64,000 nt of DNA from Planosporangium thailandense (GTDB taxonomy: Bacteria > Actinomycetota > Actinomycetes > Mycobacteriales > Micromonosporaceae): positions 62,001 through 126,000 of the forward strand of contig NZ_JAATVY010000003.1 of assembly GCF_011947195.1 (NCBI RefSeq). The letters run 5' to 3'. The notes beneath the pieces were generated by a model. That model saw nothing but the letters and a program-made list of their open reading frames with translations, was not told where the DNA came from and did no database searches. Of this stretch, positions 59,821 to 64,000 are shown one piece after another (positions within the stretch are counted from its first letter, which is position 1; each line of letters begins with the position of its first letter). Position numbers and translations under genes: made by a program.

Positions 59821-61809
59821 CTAGGCGGAGCCGAGCCGTTTGAGGGCGGCCCGCACCACGTCCGGCTTGGTCGTGTACCAGAACGGGGGGAGCGTTCGCC
59901 GCAGGAACCCGCCGTAGCCCTTCGCCGTCTCCAGGCGGGAGTCCAGGACCGCCACCACACCTCGGTCATCCGCCGCCCGGATCAGCCGACCGGCGCCCTG
60001 GGCCAGGCGTACGGCGGCGATCGGCACGCTGACCGACGCGAAGCCCGAGCCGCCGGCCGCGTCGACGGCCGCGGACCGGGCCGCCGCGAGCGGCTCGTCC
60101 GGCCGCGGGAACGGCAGCCGGTCGATGATGACCAGCTGGCAGGCGTCCCCCGGCACGTCGACGCCCTGCCACAGCGACATGACGCCGAGCAGGCAGCTGT
60201 TGCGGTCGGACCGGAAGCGGCGGACGAGCAGCGGCAGCGCCTCGTCGCCCTGCAACAGGACGGTCAGGTCGGTCCGGTCGCGCAGGACCTCCGCCGCCCG
60301 TTCGGCCGCCCGGCGGCTGGAGAAGAGGCCGAGGGTGCGCCCGCCGAGAGCCTCGACCAGGCCGACCATCTCCTCGGCCGCCGCCTCCGACAGGCCGGAG
60401 GTGGTCGGGCGCGGCAGGTGGGCGGCGACGTACAGGATGCCCTGGCGGGCGTAGTCGAACGGGGAACCGACGTCGAGCGAGGTCCACTCGGTTTCTTCAT
60501 CAAGGCCCAGGGACTTGGCGACGGTGTCGAACTTGCCGCCCAGCGCGAGCGTCGCGGACGCGGCGACGACGGTCCGCTCGTCGTAAAGGTGCGTGGCGAG
60601 GGTGCCGGCGACCGACAGCGGGGCGACCACGGCGGCGCGCCGACCGCGCTCGTCCTTCTCGACCCACGCGACGTCGTGCGGGGAGAACTCGAGCAGCCGC
60701 TGTGCGGTGTTGGACAGGTCGGTGAGCACCGTCTTCGCCTGCTGCTTGCGGACCGGGTCCGGATCGTCGGCCTTGACCTCGCCGATGCCGTCGAGGCAGC
60801 GCCGGGTCGCCCGGTCGAGCAGCGTCAGCGCCTCGGCGAGCGGCGTGGGAAGGCCGGCGGTGAGCCGCCCCGCGGGCACGTCGGCGAGGCCGACCGTGAG
60901 CGCGTCGCCCGCTTCGACCAGCGACTCGTAGCTCGCGTCGTCGATATGGGTCCGGGTGCGCCGGGCCGCCCGGTCCAGCGCGTCGGGCGTCAGCTCGGCC
61001 TGGGCCGCCGAGGAGACCCGGTCGGCCAGCTCGTGAGCCTCGTCGATGACGAGCAGCTTGTGTGGGGGGAGGATGTTGCGACCGGCCAGCATGTCGATGG
61101 CGAGCAGGCTGTGGTTGGTGATGACGATGTCGGCTTCCCGCGCCCGCTGCCGGGCCGCCTCGGCGAAGCACTCCGCCCCGTACGGGCAGCGGGCGGCCCC
61201 GACGCACTCGCGCGCCGGCATCGACGCCAGTCGCCATGCCGAATCGTCGACGCCCGGATCGAGCTCGTCGCGGTCGCCGGTGTCGGTCTCCATCGCCCAC
61301 TCGCGCAGGCGCTGGATCTGTTTGCCCAGCCGGCCCGCCTCGCCGAGCCATCGGGTGCCGCCACCTTCCGAATCGAAGAGGGTGTCCCCGGGCTCGTCGG
61401 CCGAACTGTTGTCCAACCGGGCCATGCACACGTAGTGGTGACGGCCCTTGAGGACCGCGAACGTGGGCCGACGGCCCAGCAACGGCTCGACGGCCTCCGC
61501 CAGCCGGGGCAGATCGTGGTCGACGAGCTGCGACTGCAGCGCGAGCGTCGCGGTGGACACGACCACCGGTCCGTCGACGAGCAGGGCCGGGACCAGATAG
61601 CCCAGGGACTTGCCGGTGCCCGTGCCGGCCTGCACCAGCAGGTGTTCGCCGGACTCCGCGGCGCGCGCCACCGCTTCGGCCATCGACCGCTGGCCGGGGC
61701 GATCGATCCCGCCGGGCACCGCACCGACAGCGGCGGCCAGCAGTTCGGTTACGCCGGGCCCGTCGCGGCGGGTGCGGCGGGCGGAGGGGCTTGCGGTCGC
61801 GGCGGTCAC
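59821..61809 (-). CDS. dinG: ATP-dependent DNA helicase, DinG/Rad3-like
   Basis: A 662-residue superfamily 2 XPD-like helicase. Motif I is QAGTGTGKSLGYLVPAL (about 60-76), Ia TATLALQSQL, an Fe-S-like cysteine set (CMARLDN, CVGAARCPYGAECF, about 130-220), motif II VIDEAHEL (about 260), motif III ASATL, and C-terminal GLFSSRRAAERA, LGVMSLWQGVDVPGD (V) and LAQGAGRLIRAADDRG (VI). It unwinds DNA with 5'-3' polarity and resolves structures such as R-loops or G-quadruplexes. Two DnaA boxes lie 40-69 bp upstream of the start. Confidence 0.92.
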   Translation of the reverse strand: MTAATASPSARRTRRDGPGVTELLAAAVGAVPGGIDRPGQRSMAEAVARAAESGEHLLVQAGTGTGKSLGYLVPALLVDGPVVVSTATLALQSQLVDHDLPRLAEAVEPLLGRRPTFAVLKGRHHYVCMARLDNSSADEPGDTLFDSEGGGTRWLGEAGRLGKQIQRLREWAMETDTGDRDELDPGVDDSAWRLASMPARECVGAARCPYGAECFAEAARQRAREADIVITNHSLLAIDMLAGRNILPPHKLLVIDEAHELADRVSSAAQAELTPDALDRAARRTRTHIDDASYESLVEAGDALTVGLADVPAGRLTAGLPTPLAEALTLLDRATRRCLDGIGEVKADDPDPVRKQQAKTVLTDLSNTAQRLLEFSPHDVAWVEKDERGRRAAVVAPLSVAGTLATHLYDERTVVAASATLALGGKFDTVAKSLGLDEETEWTSLDVGSPFDYARQGILYVAAHLPRPTTSGLSEAAAEEMVGLVEALGGRTLGLFSSRRAAERAAEVLRDRTDLTVLLQGDEALPLLVRRFRSDRNSCLLGVMSLWQGVDVPGDACQLVIIDRLPFPRPDEPLAAARSAAVDAAGGSGFASVSVPIAAVRLAQGAGRLIRAADDRGVVAVLDSRLETAKGYGGFLRRTLPPFWYTTKPDVVRAALKRLGSA

Positions 61810-61848
61810 GGGAACGCAGGCTACCCGGTTGCTGTGACTGATCCCGGC

Positions 61849-61878
61849 CTATCCACAGCGTGGCGGTAGTTATCCACA
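61849..61878. promoter_or_regulatory. Two DnaA boxes upstream of dinG
   Basis: CTATCCACA (61849-61857) and TTATCCACA (61870-61878) face the same way, 21 bp apart, in the gap between dinG and the divergent DUF402 gene. The second is a perfect consensus, the first has one difference. They suggest DnaA control of dinG or a small DnaA-binding cluster. Confidence 0.6.
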
Positions 61879-62050
61879 GGACAGATCAACATTCCGTGTC
61901 AGGTTGTGCGCTCCGCGTACGCTTGGCATGGTGACTTCCGGTCGTGTTCGCGGAACGCGTGTTAACCGGATCGTGCACAATCCGTAGATGTCGGTCGATG
62001 TGTGCTTCACGGCATGTTCCTCCAGCCATGCTGATCGATAAGGTGGACTC

Positions 62051-62584
62051 GTGACAGGCGATCTCGTACGGGTGGTGTATCGCAAGTACGACGGCTCGTT
62101 GCACTGGAACCAGCCGGGTCGTCTGCTGGGTGAGGACGAGTTCGGGGTGTGGGTCGGTGGCGCGGCCGGCACGCCGGTGTCGCGGGGGGAGCAGCGCGTC
62201 AATCCGGCCGAGCACGACCACGTCATGCTGTTCCCGCGCAACGGCTGGTGGACCGGGCTGTTCAACGCCGCACCGCACCGCACCGACGTCTACTGCGACA
62301 TCACCACCGTGCCGACCTGGCCCACGCCCGACGTGGTCACCATGGTCGATCTCGACCTGGACGTGCGGCGCCGCCGGACCGGAGTGGTCCAGATCCTCGA
62401 CGAGGACGAGTTCGCCGTCCACCAGGTGCGGTACGGATACCCGCCGGAGGTCATCAACGAGGCGTGGGCCGCCGCCGAGTGGCTGGCCACCGCGCTGACC
62501 GATCGCATCGAGCCGTTCGACACGGTCTATCAGCGCTGGCTCGACGTCGTGGCGAGAGATTTCGGACAGATCAACGTGGCGTGA
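62051..62584 (+). CDS. DUF402 family protein
   Basis: A 177-residue soluble protein of the DUF402 (YgaC/FomD-like) family: VRVVYRKYDGSLHWNQPGRLLGEDEFGVWVG at the start, FPRNGWWTGLFN, VYCDITTVPTWPTPDVVTMVDLDLDVRRRR and ILDEDEFAVHQVRYGYPPEVINEAW. The D-x-D-L-D cluster and nearby Asp/Glu probably bind a metal and nucleoside phosphate, as in nucleotide hydrolases of this fold. GTG 62051 is the domain start. It is divergent from dinG. Confidence 0.85.
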   Translation: MTGDLVRVVYRKYDGSLHWNQPGRLLGEDEFGVWVGGAAGTPVSRGEQRVNPAEHDHVMLFPRNGWWTGLFNAAPHRTDVYCDITTVPTWPTPDVVTMVDLDLDVRRRRTGVVQILDEDEFAVHQVRYGYPPEVINEAWAAAEWLATALTDRIEPFDTVYQRWLDVVARDFGQINVA

Positions 62585-62655
62585 CGTAGGACACGTCACA
62601 CTGCGGCGTGCGTCCGCGTCCTCCGAGGGAGAGACCATCCACCGGGAGGACTGTG

Positions 62656-63258
62656 ATGCCCCGCATACCGCTGTTGACCGACGCGCAGGTCGGGTGGGTC
62701 ACCCGCGCCTTCATCTTCCGTGCCGCCCGTCGCCGCTTCCGCGAGGTGCCCGAACCGCTGCGCGCCGCGGCCAACCACCGCGGCCTGATGTGGACCTATG
62801 CGGTGCACGAACTGATGGTCGACCGGGTGGCCCGGCGGCTCGATCCGGCCCTGCACGACATCGTCGTGCACCGCGTGGCCACCCGCGTCGGATGCTCGTG
62901 GTGCGTCGATTTCGGCACGATGCTCGCGCTGCACCGGGGGCTGTCCGTGGAGCGGCACCGTGAGTTGGATCACTACCGCGAGTCGTCGGCTTTCACCGCG
63001 GCGGAGAAGGTGGCCCTGGAGTACGCCGACGCCATGACCGCCCAGCCCATGGACGTCACCGACGAACTCGTCGAACGCGTCCGCGCCCACGTCGGCGACC
63101 CCGGCCTGGTCGAGCTGACGTACCTGATCGCGTTGGAGAACATGCGCGCGCGTACCAACCACGCGCTGGGGCTCACGGCACAGGGGTACACCAGCGGCGA
63201 CGCCTGCCCGCTGCCGTTCGACGAGCAGATCAGGCGGGCGGCCCCGGCGGGGGCGTGA
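62656..63258 (+). CDS. Carboxymuconolactone decarboxylase (AhpD-like) protein
   Basis: A 200-residue all-helical CMD-domain protein. The redox pair C-x-x-C with a following His-like residue is in RVATRVGCSWCVDFGTMLALHRGL (about 74-97), and VALEYADAMTAQPMDVTDELVERVRAHVGDPGLVELTYLIALENMRARTNHALGL is the rest of the fold. It is likely a peroxide- or thiol-linked reductase partner. GGGAGGA is 6 nt before ATG 62656. It overlaps the convergent ECF41-type sigma gene by 29 bp, and this gene pairing is characteristic of ECF41. Confidence 0.88.
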   Translation: MPRIPLLTDAQVGWVTRAFIFRAARRRFREVPEPLRAAANHRGLMWTYAVHELMVDRVARRLDPALHDIVVHRVATRVGCSWCVDFGTMLALHRGLSVERHRELDHYRESSAFTAAEKVALEYADAMTAQPMDVTDELVERVRAHVGDPGLVELTYLIALENMRARTNHALGLTAQGYTSGDACPLPFDEQIRRAAPAGA

Positions 63259-64000
63259 GCGCGGCGCGGGCCGGCTCGGTCCGCGGTACCCGAGCCAGCT
63301 TCGCCGGGTTGAGCTGGTCGTAGACGGCCGTGATCCGGCCGTCCGCGACCGTGAAGGCCATGACCAGCCGGAGCGTCTGCCCGTTGGGGTACGTCGTCTC
63401 GGCCAGCAGGCCCAGATCTCCGTTGACGAGCACGGGCTCGGCCACCGTCTCGTTGCGCGCGGCCTGGCGGAACAGCCCCAGCAGGAACCGCGCGACCCGC
63501 AGCCGGCCGGTGACCGGTGTGCGGGTGGCCGGGCCCACCCCGCCGCCGTCGCCGGTGACGACCACCTCCGGGGCGAGCACCGCGAGCAGCCCGTCGAGGT
63601 CGCCGCTGCCGGCCGCCGCCATGAAGGCGGCCAGCACCCGCTGCTGCTCGGCACGGTCCGCGCTGTGCCGCCGCACGCCGGAGTCGGCCACGGCCCGGCG
63701 GGCCCGCGAGGCGAGCTGACGGGCGGCGGCCACGGTGGTGTCGAGCGTGGTGGCGATCTCGTCGAACGGCACCGCGAACACGTCGTGCAGGACGAACGCG
63801 ACCCGCTGCTCGGGGCTGAGCCGTTCGAGGACGGTGAGCAGGGCCAGGCTCACCTCGTCGGTACGGGCGACCGCGTCCGCCGGGTCCGGCCAGTCCGACG
63901 GCAGCCGGGTGACGATCGGCTCGGGCAGCCAGGAGCCGACGTACGCCTCCCGGCGTACCCGGGCGGACCGCAGCACGTCCAGGCAGATCCGGGTGGTGAC
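63230..64000 (-). CDS. ECF41/SigJ-type sigma factor with SnoaL-like C-terminal domain (cut by window end)
   Basis: The last about 256 residues are present; the start lies beyond 64000 and the frame is open to the edge. Sigma region 4 is VLERLSPEQRVAFVLHDVFAVPFDEIATTLDTTVAAARQLASRARR. Before it stands the linker motif WLPEP, and after it a SnoaL-like domain with TGDGGGVGPA and the NPAKL stretch, all ECF41 hallmarks. The C-terminal domain controls activity in place of a separate anti-sigma factor. The paired CMD gene is its expected target. Confidence 0.9.
   Translation of the reverse strand, partial: VTTRICLDVLRSARVRREAYVGSWLPEPIVTRLPSDWPDPADAVARTDEVSLALLTVLERLSPEQRVAFVLHDVFAVPFDEIATTLDTTVAAARQLASRARRAVADSGVRRHSADRAEQQRVLAAFMAAAGSGDLDGLLAVLAPEVVVTGDGGGVGPATRTPVTGRLRVARFLLGLFRQAARNETVAEPVLVNGDLGLLAETTYPNGQTLRLVMAFTVADGRITAVYDQLNPAKLARVPRTEPARAALTPPPGPPA

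Overview
The window is about 70% G+C, dense with ATGA/GTGA stop-start overlaps, and rich in actinobacterial markers: a folate cluster ending in a DUF3180 gene, WXG100-type proteins, Ku with LigD modules, an ECF41-type sigma factor next to a carboxymuconolactone decarboxylase, and STAS/anti-sigma pairs. The fusion of an MFS transporter to dTMP kinase points, by inference, to Micromonosporaceae or close relatives. Species cannot be fixed from the sequence.

Layout. 1-3.5 kb: 3' end of the folate operon (folP-folB-folK-DUF3180) and two conserved hypotheticals. 3.5-7.8 kb: an osmoprotectant (QAT-type) ABC importer whose ATPase and first permease genes are head to head with 2 bp between start codons, and whose binding protein has its domain halves in permuted order. 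7.8-12.8 kb: a coiled-coil membrane protein, then a minus-strand group with an amino-acid racemase/aldolase-fold protein, a MidA-like methyltransferase and an overlapping nuoD. 12.9-18.8 kb: MFS-dTMP kinase, holB, three small YbaB/EspC/WXG-like genes and ricT, a tmk-holB-ricT order that resembles Firmicutes. 18.8-20.6 kb: a membrane-anchored metallophosphoesterase.

20.66-25.9 kb is a composite integration site. A complete tRNA-Thr(CGT) is followed by an integrase C-terminal remnant, a PH-domain membrane protein, a WXG protein with an acidic partner, a 103-bp direct repeat of the tRNA 3' half plus its terminator, an IS481-like transposase remnant, a two-gene HTH/nucleotidyltransferase module with a palindromic operator, and a third, decayed att-like repeat. 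25.9-30.9 kb continues as accessory DNA: a second methionyl-tRNA synthetase behind a Met-rich leader peptide, a yeast-type cytosine deaminase, four regularly spaced palindromes, a catalytic-core-only alanyl-tRNA synthetase behind an Ala-rich leader peptide, and a phosphotransferase.

30.9-37.6 kb: a six-gene ketose/sugar catabolic operon (epimerase, PfkB kinase, FGGY kinase, aldo-keto reductase, VOC protein, class II aldolase) with a divergent DeoR regulator. 37.7-41.4 kb: a sarcosine-oxidase-like flavoenzyme with a polar amino-acid ABC importer. 41.5-47.5 kb: small hypotheticals, a membrane GGDEF protein, STAS and STAS/anti-sigma genes, a structured intergenic region with a long anti-SD-complementary stretch, an Smr protein and a secreted HNH nuclease. 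47.5-52.9 kb: MarR/NmrA pair, MarR-MFS efflux operon and an acyl-CoA synthetase. 52.9-56 kb: Ku divergent from split LigD ligase and polymerase genes (non-homologous end joining). 56-64 kb: TetR, PrsW-like protease, GroES-like protein, AI-2E-family transporter, DinG helicase with DnaA boxes upstream, DUF402, CMD and sigJ-like genes.
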